Below are positions 41,071 through 50,316 of a stretch of 64,000 nt of DNA, piece after piece. How positions within the stretch are numbered: position 1 is the stretch's first letter; each line of letters opens with the position of its first letter. The position numbers and the translations under genes are program-made. The notes below the pieces were generated by a model, which searched no databases, had not been told where the DNA came from, and saw only the letters and a program-made list of their open reading frames with translations. This DNA is from JBBQNR01 sp038330145 (GTDB lineage Bacteria; Actinomycetota; Thermoleophilia; Solirubrobacterales; JBBDJG01): NCBI GenBank assembly GCA_038330145.1, contig JBBQNR010000003.1:30390-94389 (forward strand), read 5' to 3'.

Positions 41071-42405
41071 CTAGCCGAAGCGGCTCAGCGCGACCCTGCC
41101 GGCGAGGCCGAATGCCGCGGCCAGAGCGGCCAGATGCAGCAACGGTGCGCCCAGCGCACCGTTGCCGTAGAGCGCCGAGCTCATCGCGTCCAGAGTCGGC
41201 CGGAACGGGAACAGGGCCGAGAGAACGCGGCTGAAGTCGTAGACGGCCTCGCTCACCACCCCCGACGGAATCAGCGCCAGGAACGCCACGGGCACCAGCA
41301 GCGCGAAGGCCAGCAGCGACGCGGTCGACAGCTCCCGCGCCAACGCACCGACCGTCAACCCCATGGCGGCGAAGGCGGTCGCCGCGACGGTCAGCGTCAC
41401 CACCCAGAGCCCGAACCGGTCCCATTCCAGCGGAATGAAGATGCCCAGCCCGAGCAGCATCAACAGCGTCACCGCCAGCGAGCAGACGATCGCGAGCAGG
41501 GCCTTCTCGGTCAGTAGGGCGCCGCGGCTGACCGGTCCCCTGACCAGACGGCTGAAGACGTTCTCGGAGCGTTCCAGAGCAAGTGAGCCGGCGGCCAGCA
41601 TCACCGTCACGAACATCAACGAGAAAGCGACCGCCATTGCGGCCGCAAACGTCGTAAGCGGAACGCGCGCACCGTTCACGGTCCTGCGCTCGACAGTGAT
41701 CGGCTGCGCCACCGCCGCCAGCACATCGTCGGTCAGATCGAGGTTCTGCTGTGCGAGCTGGGAGAAGCGGGCAACGCGGGCGAGCTGCTCGCGCTCCCGC
41801 GCGCCGGCGGGTAGCTTCGCTGCCGCCCTGAGCGAGATGCGCTCGACGTTCTTCAGCCCGAGCACGTCGAACTGCTGTCCCAGCACGGTCACCGGCCCAC
41901 CGCGAAGGAGCAGGTCGAGGTATCTCAGCAGCACGCTCGTGAAGGCCCGTGAAAGGCGCTGATTCGCGGTCGTCACGAGGCTCGTGATGGTGTCGTCGAC
42001 AAGCCGTGCCTTGAGCGGGTCGTCCTCGTTCACGTACACCTCCAACCGCGGTCGTTCGAAGCGGCTTTCGAGCTTGCGCACGGCGTCGCGCGGAACGATG
42101 ACGGCCGCGAGCGCCTCACCGCTGCGCACACTCTCGATCGCCTGCTCCCGGTTGGCGGCGGGCACTGGGTCGATGCGGTCGTAGAGGCGATCACGAGCAC
42201 TGACGAGGTCGAGCCGGCGTCCGCCGATCTCCAGCCTCTCCTGCTTGGGAACCTCGTTGACGAAGGCGACCGGCGGCCGGTCCGGGCCTCGACTCAGCGC
42301 AAGGCCGATCAGTACCGCGACCACCACCGGGTACAGCACCAGCACCGCCACCAGCAGCGGCGAACGCCGCAGTATCTGGAGGTCCTTGATCAGCAGCCAG
42401 CGCAT
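41071..42405 (-). CDS. ABC-2 type transporter permease
   Basis: 444 residues. One N-terminal helix (LLVAVLVLYPVVVAVLIGLAL), an extracytoplasmic domain of about 170 residues, then five or six helices in the C-terminal half, the layout of ABC-2 exporters of the YhaP/DrrB-like group. It follows the ATPase gene by 30 bases and precedes hemB by 35. Cargo unknown. Closeness to hemB may be chance because hemB appears to have its own -10 element. Confidence 0.88.
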   Translation of the reverse strand: MRWLLIKDLQILRRSPLLVAVLVLYPVVVAVLIGLALSRGPDRPPVAFVNEVPKQERLEIGGRRLDLVSARDRLYDRIDPVPAANREQAIESVRSGEALAAVIVPRDAVRKLESRFERPRLEVYVNEDDPLKARLVDDTITSLVTTANQRLSRAFTSVLLRYLDLLLRGGPVTVLGQQFDVLGLKNVERISLRAAAKLPAGAREREQLARVARFSQLAQQNLDLTDDVLAAVAQPITVERRTVNGARVPLTTFAAAMAVAFSLMFVTVMLAAGSLALERSENVFSRLVRGPVSRGALLTEKALLAIVCSLAVTLLMLLGLGIFIPLEWDRFGLWVVTLTVAATAFAAMGLTVGALARELSTASLLAFALLVPVAFLALIPSGVVSEAVYDFSRVLSALFPFRPTLDAMSSALYGNGALGAPLLHLAALAAAFGLAGRVALSRFG

Positions 42406-42435
42406 GGGCTCAGCGAGCCGGCTCCATGAGGGCTC

Positions 42436-43218
42436 TCAGTGGCCTCGTTGACGAAGGAAGGCGACGAACGCTGTCTCGAAGTCGCGCGGCTCGTCCGCCG
42501 CGACGGTCCGGCGAAGCTCCTCCGGCTCGCCCCAGAAGAGCCTCTCGCCGTCCGCCAGCACCAACACACGGTCGGCGTGGTGCTCGGCCTCGGAGACGTT
42601 GTGAGTCGCGTAGATGACCGTCGTGCCGCCCTCCGCCAGCGCGGTGATGAAGTCCCATAGCCGCTCTCGCTGGCGCGGATCGAGCGCAGCCGTCGGCTCG
42701 TCCAGCAGCAGCACCTCGGGCTCGCTCACGAGGCCGATCGCGATGTTGACACGCTGGCGGTTTCCCCCGGATAGCCGCGACGTCTGCTCGCCGGCGCGAT
42801 CCTCGAGCCGAGCCTGGGCCAGCATGCGACGGACCGCGGCGTCGACGTCGCCGACACGCTCTAGGCGCGCGAACAGGCGCAGGTTCTCGGCCACGCTGAG
42901 CTTGCTGTAGAGCGCCGGGTGCTGTGGCACCCAGCCGAGGCCGTGGGCCCTGGATTGCAGCTGCCCTTCGTCGGGCTCCTGGATCCCGGCCAGGATCGTC
43001 AGCAGGGTCGTCTTGCCGGCTCCGTTGGGGCCGATGCAGGCGACCAACTCGCCGCGACCCGCCTCCAGGTCCACGCCCGCCAACGCAACTCGGTCTCCGT
43101 AGCGCTTGACCAACCCACTTGCCCACAGCACCGGACCGCCGTCCGCGAGCGAGTCGACCACCTTCCCCTCCAACCAGGCCGGCGCCGCGCTTGCTTCGTC
43201 GGCTCTGCCGGTGCCCAT
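42436..43218 (-). CDS. ABC transporter ATPase
   Basis: About 260 residues. Walker A GPNGAGKTTLL, Q-loop WVPQHPALYSKLSV, signature in a variant form RLSGGNRQRVNIA, Walker B LLLDEPTAALDP and H-loop His in VIYATHNVSE. Powers the ABC-2 permease downstream. The ATG at 43218 is used; the N-terminal about 30 residues are not conserved, so a later GTG is possible. Divergent from ymdB. Confidence 0.9.
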   Translation of the reverse strand: MGTGRADEASAAPAWLEGKVVDSLADGGPVLWASGLVKRYGDRVALAGVDLEAGRGELVACIGPNGAGKTTLLTILAGIQEPDEGQLQSRAHGLGWVPQHPALYSKLSVAENLRLFARLERVGDVDAAVRRMLAQARLEDRAGEQTSRLSGGNRQRVNIAIGLVSEPEVLLLDEPTAALDPRQRERLWDFITALAEGGTTVIYATHNVSEAEHHADRVLVLADGERLFWGEPEELRRTVAADEPRDFETAFVAFLRQRGH

Positions 43219-43293
43219 GCAGCCGAGGTTAAATGATCGCCTCGGCGCAGTCGGCAGCACGGCGTGCTTCCGGCCGGGCCACGCACTTTCAGG

Positions 43294-43299
43294 TATACA
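43294..43299 (+). promoter_or_regulatory. Candidate -10 box for ymdB (leaderless)
   Basis: TATACA ends nine bases before the GTG at 43309, which has no Shine-Dalgarno; the spacing suits transcription starting at or next to the start codon. Confidence 0.4.
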
Positions 43300-43308
43300 G
43301 CGCTGTTA

Positions 43309-44088
43309 GTGGCGCGGCTCATGTTCATAGGCGACGTGGTGGGCGAGCCCGGTCGCCGCGGGCTGGTCGCGACGCTGCCGACGCTGCGCGAGCGCTACTC
43401 CCCCGACCTGATCGTCGCCAACGGCGAGAACTCCGCCGGAGGAGTCGGCATCAACGAGCGCACGGCACGGCAGCTGCTCGACGCCGGAATCGACGTGCTC
43501 ACCACCGGCAACCACGTCTACCGGCATCGCGACGTTTATGGCTATTTGGACGGGACCGACCGAGTGGTGCGCCCCGCGAACTATCTGCCCTCGAACCCGG
43601 GGCGCGGGTACACGGTCGTCGAGAAGGCCGGTTTGCGCTGGGGCATCGCCAACCTCAGCGGCAACGTCTTCATGAACGCGGGCCGCTCGGCGTTTCGCAC
43701 CGCGGACGAGGTGCTCTCCGAGCTGAAGGGCAAGGCCGACCTGATCATGTTCGACATCCACGCTGAGGTCACCAGCGAGAAGATCGGGCTGGGCTGGTAC
43801 CTGGACGGCCGCGCGCTGGCCGTGATCGGCACGCACACCCACGTTCCGACGGCGGACGCCCGCGTGCTTCCGAAGGGGACCGCCTACGTCACCGACGTCG
43901 GCATGACCGGCGCCCGCGGCGGCGTCATCGGCGTGCGCAGGGAGCAGGTGATCGAGCGCTTCCTGACCGAGATGCCGGTCAAGTTCGAGACTGCCGACGA
44001 GGATGTGTGGGTGATGGGCTGCCTGGTCGAATCACGCGACGACGGGCTCGCGCGGTCGATCGAGCTCATCATGCTGCCGGTTTCCTGA
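43309..44088 (+). CDS. YmdB-family metallophosphoesterase
   Basis: About 260 residues of the calcineurin-like TIGR00282/YmdB family: FIGDVVGEPGRRG at the start (Asp ligand), VANGENSAGG (Asn/Glu), TTGNHVYRH (catalytic GNH) and IGTHTHVPTADARVLP (His ligands). Bacillus YmdB hydrolyses 2',3'- and 3',5'-cyclic nucleotides and affects biofilm/motility decisions, and it often neighbours RNase Y; that gene is not here. GTG 43309 chosen over the longer open frame because it gives the family N-terminus. Its 3' end overlaps the convergent glycosyltransferase gene by 57 bases. Confidence 0.88.
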   Translation: MARLMFIGDVVGEPGRRGLVATLPTLRERYSPDLIVANGENSAGGVGINERTARQLLDAGIDVLTTGNHVYRHRDVYGYLDGTDRVVRPANYLPSNPGRGYTVVEKAGLRWGIANLSGNVFMNAGRSAFRTADEVLSELKGKADLIMFDIHAEVTSEKIGLGWYLDGRALAVIGTHTHVPTADARVLPKGTAYVTDVGMTGARGGVIGVRREQVIERFLTEMPVKFETADEDVWVMGCLVESRDDGLARSIELIMLPVS

Positions 44089-45750
44089 GCGCCGGCCGTC
44101 GACCGGCTGCGGCTCGTCGCCGAGCAGCGCGATCAGCACGAACGGAAAGAACCAGACTATGTAGAGGTAGAACCAATGCTCGAGTGTGAGCTGAAGGGCG
44201 ATCAGGACAGCAGCGCCCAGTCCCGCCATCTGAAGGGGCGTCTTGCGGCGAGGCACGAAGGCCACCAGCAGCGCGAGGCCGGCGGCAAGCACCTTTACCG
44301 TCGTCTGAAGCCACTCCAGGCTCTGCTCCTGCCCCCAGATGCTGAACGGCGACTCGCGCCCTAGCTGAAAGCCAACGGTGCGGTCCCAGAACTCCGACAT
44401 GCTGCCGTTGAGCAGCACTGGCAGCATCACGATCAGGGTCACGATGCTGAACGAGGCGACGAATCGCAGCGCCGTCTTCAGGCGCTGCGAATAGGAGAGG
44501 TAGAGGGGGCCCAGGGCAAGCGGCGCGAACTTGGTCATGCCCGCGAGAGCAAGCAGGCCGCCTCGCATCCGCGACGACAGCATGAACAGGAACGAGTACA
44601 CCAGCAGCGCCGCCAGCAGCGAGTCGTTGGCATTCGTGTTCAGGGCGAACAGCGTGTACGGAAAGGCGGCCCAGGCGTAGGCGAGCATAATTCCCAGCTC
44701 GTGGCCGCGCGGTCCTGGGCGCAGGCGCCGGCCGACCAGGAACAGGCCCAGGATCGTGCTCAGGTCGAAGAACAGCGACGCCGCATGCGCGGCGGGTAGG
44801 TCGTCCCACTGGCCATGCCATGGAAAGACCAGCTCGAACGGCACGTAGGCAATGTAGTTGAACGGCCCGTAGGTGTCGCCGTACGGGTTGTCCGCGGGAA
44901 AGTTGCCGTAGATCTCGTCGCCGTGCACCAGGCGGTCGGCGCCGATCACTCCCGAGTAGCCGACGTCGATCACGTTCGAGCTGGACAGGTTGAGCCCGAC
45001 GCGAAAACCGAGCAGCAGCACCAGCGCCATGGCGAGATAGCTGGCGGGAATCGATGGCCGCACCGGCTTGTGATCGTTCGCGAACCGCGGCACGTACACG
45101 AACAGCAGCATCCGGATCAACAGGTATGAGAGCACCGGATACACAAGCGGCACCGAGGTGAAGATCTCGCCCTTGTTGAAGTAGAGGTGCGAGAGGGAGA
45201 ACGCGAGCAGCGCCAGCAGGTCCAGGTGCAGCAGGCGGAGCGGGCGCCTGAAGTCCAGGAACGGAACGATGAACGCGACCATCAGCGGGATCCAGACGTA
45301 GGGCGCATTCAGCCTGCGGCCGAAGGCGCCCGCAATCCCTCGAGCCATCCACCACTGCACCTGCGGTCCGGTCCAAACCTCGGTCACCTGACCGTTGCGA
45401 TCGTCGACCACCACCTGCGCCACCTCGGTCTGGCGGCCCCTGTGCTTGCCGTCGGGCTCGACGGCGTTGAAGCTGACCTGCCAGCTGCGTGTGCCCTTCA
45501 GGAAGGCGGACTTCTTCATGTCGGTGTACTTGGGGTCGAGCTTCTCGCGCAGCCTGGGAGATGCGGAGGCGATCTCGATCGCCCGGCGGGCTGAGAGCCT
45601 GTAGCCCGGGGGCGGCTTGGTCTGGGAAAGCGGGTTTGTCAGCTGCTCAGACGGCGGTAGCGCCGCCTGGTTTCCCTTGGCGACCGCTGCGGACGGCAGG
45701 GCGAGCGCCGACGCGAGCACGACGAGGACCAGCAGCGCCGGCCGCCGCAC
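44032..45750 (-). CDS. PepSY-like domain fused to GT-C membrane glycosyltransferase
   Basis: About 572 residues. Signal/anchor LLVLVVLASALALPSAAVA, then an extracytoplasmic segment (about 50-145) with SARRAIEIASASPRLREKL and VAQVVVDDRNGQVTEVWTG, the pattern of PepSY domains, and then about ten transmembrane helices with a GT87/DUF2029-like region: VDVGYSGVIGADRLVHG, NPYGDTYGPFNYIAY. The GTG at 45750 has GAGG nine bases upstream. It probably transfers a sugar from a polyprenyl carrier outside the membrane; the PepSY part could regulate or bind a protein partner. Last gene after gtrA and acyP. Confidence 0.8.
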   Translation of the reverse strand: MRRPALLVLVVLASALALPSAAVAKGNQAALPPSEQLTNPLSQTKPPPGYRLSARRAIEIASASPRLREKLDPKYTDMKKSAFLKGTRSWQVSFNAVEPDGKHRGRQTEVAQVVVDDRNGQVTEVWTGPQVQWWMARGIAGAFGRRLNAPYVWIPLMVAFIVPFLDFRRPLRLLHLDLLALLAFSLSHLYFNKGEIFTSVPLVYPVLSYLLIRMLLFVYVPRFANDHKPVRPSIPASYLAMALVLLLGFRVGLNLSSSNVIDVGYSGVIGADRLVHGDEIYGNFPADNPYGDTYGPFNYIAYVPFELVFPWHGQWDDLPAAHAASLFFDLSTILGLFLVGRRLRPGPRGHELGIMLAYAWAAFPYTLFALNTNANDSLLAALLVYSFLFMLSSRMRGGLLALAGMTKFAPLALGPLYLSYSQRLKTALRFVASFSIVTLIVMLPVLLNGSMSEFWDRTVGFQLGRESPFSIWGQEQSLEWLQTTVKVLAAGLALLVAFVPRRKTPLQMAGLGAAVLIALQLTLEHWFYLYIVWFFPFVLIALLGDEPQPVDGRRSGNRQHDELDRPREPVVA

Positions 45751-45790
45751 ACCGATCACCCTCGTCTCACGTGCCAACCCTGTGCAAGCG

Positions 45791-46348
45791 TCAGGCGCGT
45801 GCCTCCGGCGCCCCTCCGTGCCCGGGGCCGAAGCGGGAGAAGCTCCACAGCTTGTTGCCGACGAAGTTGAACGGAGTCGCAGCGAGAATCGCCGCCGCCT
45901 GTCCGGCGATCTTGTGCACGCCGAACGCACCGACCAGCAGCTCCAGCACAGCCAGGTTCACTGCCAGCGCCAGCACGCTGACGATCACGAAGCGCGGCGC
46001 CTGAAAGGTCATGCGCCCACCTCTTGCCCGGAACGTCCAGTGCCGGTTGAGCAGAAAGTTGTTGCTGACCGCAACGCAGAAGGCCAGCGCGGCGGCGACC
46101 AGATACTGGACGTCGAACCCGTACACCAGTGCCGAATAGACGAGCAGGTTGAGGACGTAACCGGTCGCGCCGACGATCGAGAAGCGCACCAGCTGGAACC
46201 AGTTGTGCGGATGGCGCAACCCGCTTCGCACGCGGGCCGCCTCCCGGCCCGCCCTGGCACGCAGGCCCGGGTCGTTGACGTCCTCCCCGATCGAGGCGCG
46301 AGAGTCGGCCGTCACCTCGGGCGGCACCATTGCGGAGTCCCTAGCCAT
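45791..46348 (-). CDS. GtrA-family membrane protein
   Basis: 185 residues with four transmembrane helices: VRFSIVGATGYVLNLLVYS, LVAAALAFCVAVSNNFLLN with the conserved NNFLLNRHWTF motif, VIVSVLALAVNLAVLELLVG, and AAAILAATPFNFVGNKLWSF. GtrA proteins are thought to flip or escort polyprenyl-phosphate sugars. The GT-C enzyme gene 40 bases downstream could use that donor, giving a two-gene sugar-transfer unit. Confidence 0.9.
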   Translation of the reverse strand: MARDSAMVPPEVTADSRASIGEDVNDPGLRARAGREAARVRSGLRHPHNWFQLVRFSIVGATGYVLNLLVYSALVYGFDVQYLVAAALAFCVAVSNNFLLNRHWTFRARGGRMTFQAPRFVIVSVLALAVNLAVLELLVGAFGVHKIAGQAAAILAATPFNFVGNKLWSFSRFGPGHGGAPEARA

Positions 46349-46360
46349 GGCCGGATCAAT

Positions 46361-46666
46361 CTAGCCGATCGAAAAGCCGGTCAGGCCCTCTGGCGGCTCG
46401 TCGAAGGTCTCGACGCGATCGACCTCGGCGCCACGCGGCCCCCGGCGGCAGAGCGAGACCAGGCTCGACACATCGGGGCGCGGCCCCTCGAAGACCGCCT
46501 CCAGCGTGCCGTCCGAACGGTTGCGGGCCCAGCCGCTGACCCCTCGCTGCAGCGCCTGGCTGCGCAGGGTGTCGCGAAAGAACACTCCCTGAACGCGCCC
46601 GCGCACGACGGCCCGCGTGCGCACCTGCTGTGAGAATGCGCTGGTTCCAGGCTCCTGCGCCATCAT
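46361..46666 (-). CDS. acyP: Acylphosphatase
   Basis: 101 residues, ferredoxin-like small enzyme hydrolysing acyl phosphates. Catalytic signatures RVQGVFFRDTLRSQA (phosphate-binding Arg) and GWARNRSDGTLEAVFEG (Asn) are intact. Directly adjoins the stop of the phosphatase-superfamily gene upstream (no gap) and precedes gtrA by 12 bases. Two adjacent ATGs (46666, 46663) are possible starts. Confidence 0.93.
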   Translation of the reverse strand: MMAQEPGTSAFSQQVRTRAVVRGRVQGVFFRDTLRSQALQRGVSGWARNRSDGTLEAVFEGPRPDVSSLVSLCRRGPRGAEVDRVETFDEPPEGLTGFSIG

Positions 46667-48157
46667 CTACTCGCGTTCGGCGCTGCCGTCGAGGCCGAAG
46701 TGCCCCAGAACCTCCGACGCCACGTCGGTGATCGACCACGGGCGTTCGCCGTCCGGCGGGTCATCGCGGGCGTCCGGTCCACAGCCCCAGAACACCAGCG
46801 GCACCATCGAGTCCTCGACACGCAGCGATCCGTGGCTGCCTCCGCCGGCGTGATCGGCACCGCCCCAGTCCACGAACTCGTAGCCCGGCTCGGCGGAGAG
46901 CAGCACGTCGCCCGTGCTGCCGGCCGAGAGCGCGTCCCACAGCCGTCCGAGCGCGTCCGGATAGCAGCCGAACCGCAGCTCGCCCGAAGCGGTCTCGAGC
47001 TCGAGCGTCTGCAGCGAGCCCTCCAGATCCCACCCGAGACCGCGGCGGTCCCGGGCCGTCTCACCGGGAGCGAAGTGCAGCTCTCCGGCGGCAGAGCGCA
47101 CGCAGGCCTCGCCGTTGGCACGCCATGCCGCCAGCTCGATGCCGTCGACGCGCTCGAGCCTGCGCAGAACCCTGCCGATCTCGGCCTCGCGGGCCGGCTC
47201 GTCACCGAGCAGGTAGAGCATCGCGGCTCGACCGCCGGGGCTGACAGCCAACTCGGCCTCGGCGGAGCGGCGGGCGACCGGCTGGGCGATACGCCAGTCG
47301 GAGAAAGCTTCGGTGAGGCGAATGCCCCGCGACACCGGTGACTGCGAGTGATCAGCCATCAGGATGACGGCATTGCGCTCCAGGAAGGGCTCGATGCCAC
47401 CCGCGCCCTCGGCCACCTGCCGCAGGCTGCGATCGGCAAGTGCGATCGAGGCAACCGTCGCGTCCGGCCCATAGCGATGTGAGAAGTGATCGTTGTCGGG
47501 CAGCGAAAAGAGCATGAAGTCATAGAGGTCGTATTCGGCCAGGTGCGCTCCGACGCAGCCCGAGTAGGCATCACGAGTGCCGGGTCGCGCCAGCGTCGCT
47601 CGGCAGTCCACGTTGCGCGACGAGTACAGCTCCCCGTAGAAGAGCTCGGCCGGTCCGTAGACCGGGTGATGGAAGTTCGCCGCGCGCGCGAGCCTGCGCA
47701 TCCAGCCCTGCAATGCCAGCTCGTGTCGCGTGCGGCCGCGAAAGATCAGGAACGGGGTGCACGCGGTTCGCACCGAAGCGTCATCGAGCGTCTCGAACAG
47801 CGTCGGCTTCGATCTCGATAGATGCTCGAAGTTCATGTTGTAAACGATGTCCTTGATCGTGCGCAGGACGCCGAACGTGCGCGTGGCCGGCCAGGACGAG
47901 CCGTACTCGACGTAGCGGTCCTCGCCGCGGTGGTACCAGTTGATCGAGGGAACCTGGTGCGATCCGACACCGGTGCCGGTCGTGATCGAGGACGACGCGG
48001 CGGGAGTCACCGACGGGAAGACGCTCACGCATTCCTCGATGCTGGTGCCCCGCCGCAGGATCTCTCCGAACAGCGGCGCCTGCCCCTCCTCTACGGCACG
48101 TTCGAGCATCTCGCGCTTGAGCGAGTCGACGACGACGAGCACCAGCTTCTTGTTCAT
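46667..48157 (-). CDS. Alkaline-phosphatase-superfamily phosphodiesterase
   Basis: 496 residues, type I phosphodiesterase/nucleotide pyrophosphatase fold. Metal Asp in LVLVVVDSLKREM (Asp11), nucleophile Thr in SVFPSVTPAA, SLPDNDHFSHRYGP (Asp and His ligands) and ILMADHSQSP (Asp-His), final His in GSHGSLR. No signal peptide is evident, so it appears cytoplasmic. Substrate unknown: nucleotide diphosphates, phospholipid head groups or similar. In an operon with a DUF4126 protein, acyP, gtrA and the GT-C enzyme. Confidence 0.85.
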   Translation of the reverse strand: MNKKLVLVVVDSLKREMLERAVEEGQAPLFGEILRRGTSIEECVSVFPSVTPAASSSITTGTGVGSHQVPSINWYHRGEDRYVEYGSSWPATRTFGVLRTIKDIVYNMNFEHLSRSKPTLFETLDDASVRTACTPFLIFRGRTRHELALQGWMRRLARAANFHHPVYGPAELFYGELYSSRNVDCRATLARPGTRDAYSGCVGAHLAEYDLYDFMLFSLPDNDHFSHRYGPDATVASIALADRSLRQVAEGAGGIEPFLERNAVILMADHSQSPVSRGIRLTEAFSDWRIAQPVARRSAEAELAVSPGGRAAMLYLLGDEPAREAEIGRVLRRLERVDGIELAAWRANGEACVRSAAGELHFAPGETARDRRGLGWDLEGSLQTLELETASGELRFGCYPDALGRLWDALSAGSTGDVLLSAEPGYEFVDWGGADHAGGGSHGSLRVEDSMVPLVFWGCGPDARDDPPDGERPWSITDVASEVLGHFGLDGSAERE

Positions 48158-48170
48158 CTCGGCGCCAGGG

Positions 48171-48785
48171 TCAGCGAAGAACGCGCAGGCCCTCGTACTT
48201 GCGCCCAGCGCGCCGGCGCTGCTCGAGCAGCAGCCAAAGGCAGAACACGAGCGGCAGCAGTGAGAGCGGTGAGAGGAATATCGCCACAGCGGCGATCACG
48301 ACGGCAGCCGCGTCGGCGAACAGCACCAGGTAGCCCGATCCGTCCTCTCCGCGGTTCTCGGAACGAGCCTTCTGATTCGTCGCCAGGCGCGCCCTCGCGC
48401 GAGCGAAGAAGCTGTAGGAGGCGGCGAAGCCGAGCAGTCCGACCAGCGCGCCGGCCGCGATCCCCGGCCCAGCGGGCTCCCCCTCCTGCGCCAGCGACCC
48501 GGCGAACTCCAGCGCTCCGATCACGACCGCGATCGCAGCCAGCGCAAACGCCGGCGCGCGGCCGGAGATCCCTCTGGCTCCGATCGTGGCCAGGGCCGCG
48601 ATCGCCACCACGGCCAGCAGGAACGGCGTCGACTCCAGGAACGAGAAGTCGGTGCCGCTGAAATCGATGCCGGCGTCGGCTCGCGCCAGCGCGCCGGCAA
48701 GCAGCGGTGGAAGAAAGGGCCGCACGCCCGTTGCGAGCGCGAGGCCGGTGCCCTGGGTTATCGCCAAAAAGAGGTCCAAGCCCAT
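48171..48785 (-). CDS. DUF4126-family membrane protein
   Basis: 204 residues, about five hydrophobic helices. N-terminal GLDLFLAITQGTGLALATGVRPFLPPL is the family hallmark (broken here by the loop), with a central Gly/Ala helix region and a C-terminal FLSPLSLLPLVFCLWLLLEQ helix followed by a basic tail. No function is established for the family. First gene of the minus-strand operon; the gap to the divergent aminotransferase is 127 bases. Confidence 0.85.
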   Translation of the reverse strand: MGLDLFLAITQGTGLALATGVRPFLPPLLAGALARADAGIDFSGTDFSFLESTPFLLAVVAIAALATIGARGISGRAPAFALAAIAVVIGALEFAGSLAQEGEPAGPGIAAGALVGLLGFAASYSFFARARARLATNQKARSENRGEDGSGYLVLFADAAAVVIAAVAIFLSPLSLLPLVFCLWLLLEQRRRAGRKYEGLRVLR

Positions 48786-48912
48786 CCTCTATGGTTTGCT
48801 GGTCGCGGCATCGACGATAGAGGATCGGTTGGCGTGCAGCGCAGGAGCTGGCGAGAGGTCAGCGGCGCCGGACGCCGAAAAGGCAGGCAAGGGTCGGTAT
48901 TGCCGCAGCGGG

Positions 48913-50316
48913 ATGTCGGACCGCCACCACACGACCAGCCACGAGATAGAGCGCTACGCCGGTCTGTTCGCAAAGCGGACACACCAGATGCGCTCCTCCG
49001 CAATGCGCGATCTGATGGCGATCACCGCGCGACCGGAGATCATCTCCCTCGCCGGCGGCCTTCCCGACACCTCCACCTTTCCGCCGGAGACGTTCGCATC
49101 GCTGATGGCGCAGATCGCCCGCGACTCCTGCGCGGCCGCGTTGCAGTACGGGCCGACGGACGGATTCGAGAGCACCAAGGAGCGCATCGTGTCCGTGATG
49201 GCCGAGGAGGGCATGCGCGCCGACCCCAAGAACATGATCGTGACAACGGGTGGCCAGCAGGTGATCGACCTCGTCTGCAAGACCCTCGTCGACCCCGGCG
49301 ACGTGGTCATCTGCGAGGCGCCTACCTATCCGGGCGCGATCCCCGTCTTCAGCAGCTACGAGGCAGACGTCGCCCAGATCGAGATGGACTCCGACGGCAT
49401 GCGCGTGGACCTGCTCGAGGAGACACTGGACCGCCTCGAGCGCGAGCAACGGCGGCCGAAGTTCATCTACACTGTGCCGACGTTCCAGAACCCGGCCGGG
49501 GTAACGCTCTCGCTGCCGCGCCGCAAGCGCCTCGTCGAGCTGGCTCGAGAGCGCGAGCTGCTGGTGCTGGAGGACAACCCGTACGGCATGCTGCGCTACG
49601 AAGGCGACCCGCTGCCGCCGTTGTTCGCGCTCGACGGCGGAGAGTACGTGCTCTACCTGGGGACCTTCTCCAAGATCCTCTCCCCCGGCATCCGGCTCGG
49701 CTGGCTGGTCGCTCCCAGCCCGGTGCTGGCCAAGGCCCAGCTCGGCAAGCAGGCGGCCGACCTCTGCACCTCCTCGCTGACCCAGCATCTGGTCGACGCC
49801 TACTTCGAGCAGGACCGCTGGCGACAGTACGTGAGCGAGCTCTGCTCCCTCTACCGCGAGCGCCGCGACGCGATGCTGGACGCGCTGGCGGAGTTCTTTC
49901 CGGCCGAGGCCGAGTGGACCCGGCCCGGCGGCGGCCTGTTCGTGTGGGCGACGCTGCCGGACTTCATCGACACGCATGACCTGCTCGCCAAGGCGCTGCG
50001 AGAGGAGCAGGTCGCGTTCGTTCCCGGCGCCGCCGCTTACGTCGACGGCCGAGGCGGCAACTCGATGCGACTCAACTTCTCCGGCGCCGACGCGGACAGC
50101 ATCCGAGAGGGCGTGCGGCGGATCGGCAAGGTCGTGCGCGAGCAGGTCGAACTGTACGGAACCTTCGTCGGCAGGCCGGCGGCGAAGCCTGCCGGCGAGG
50201 AGCCACGCGAGACATCCGCCGCACGCGAGCGCTCCGAACAGCTGGCCGATGTCGTGCGCCTCCCGGATCGGGCTGCGCAGGACAAGCGCTCGGCGCGCAA
50301 GCGCCACGACCGGTGA
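48913..50316 (+). CDS. PLP-dependent aminotransferase (class I/II, 2-aminoadipate/MocR-type catalytic domain)
   Basis: 467 residues from ATG 48913. Fold-type I: ISLAGGLPDTSTFPPE, LQYGPTDGFESTKE, VTTGGQQVIDLVCKTL, VPTFQNPAGVTLS, EDNPYGMLRYEG, PLP-lysine in LGTFSKILSPGIRLGW and FSGADADSIREGVRR. Resembles LysN/2-aminoadipate and aromatic aminotransferases. About 45 charged residues beyond the fold form a disordered tail. Its stop overlaps the ddl GTG by four bases; coupling suggests a role near D-amino-acid or peptidoglycan metabolism, but the substrate is not evident. Confidence 0.88.
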   Translation: MSDRHHTTSHEIERYAGLFAKRTHQMRSSAMRDLMAITARPEIISLAGGLPDTSTFPPETFASLMAQIARDSCAAALQYGPTDGFESTKERIVSVMAEEGMRADPKNMIVTTGGQQVIDLVCKTLVDPGDVVICEAPTYPGAIPVFSSYEADVAQIEMDSDGMRVDLLEETLDRLEREQRRPKFIYTVPTFQNPAGVTLSLPRRKRLVELARERELLVLEDNPYGMLRYEGDPLPPLFALDGGEYVLYLGTFSKILSPGIRLGWLVAPSPVLAKAQLGKQAADLCTSSLTQHLVDAYFEQDRWRQYVSELCSLYRERRDAMLDALAEFFPAEAEWTRPGGGLFVWATLPDFIDTHDLLAKALREEQVAFVPGAAAYVDGRGGNSMRLNFSGADADSIREGVRRIGKVVREQVELYGTFVGRPAAKPAGEEPRETSAARERSEQLADVVRLPDRAAQDKRSARKRHDR

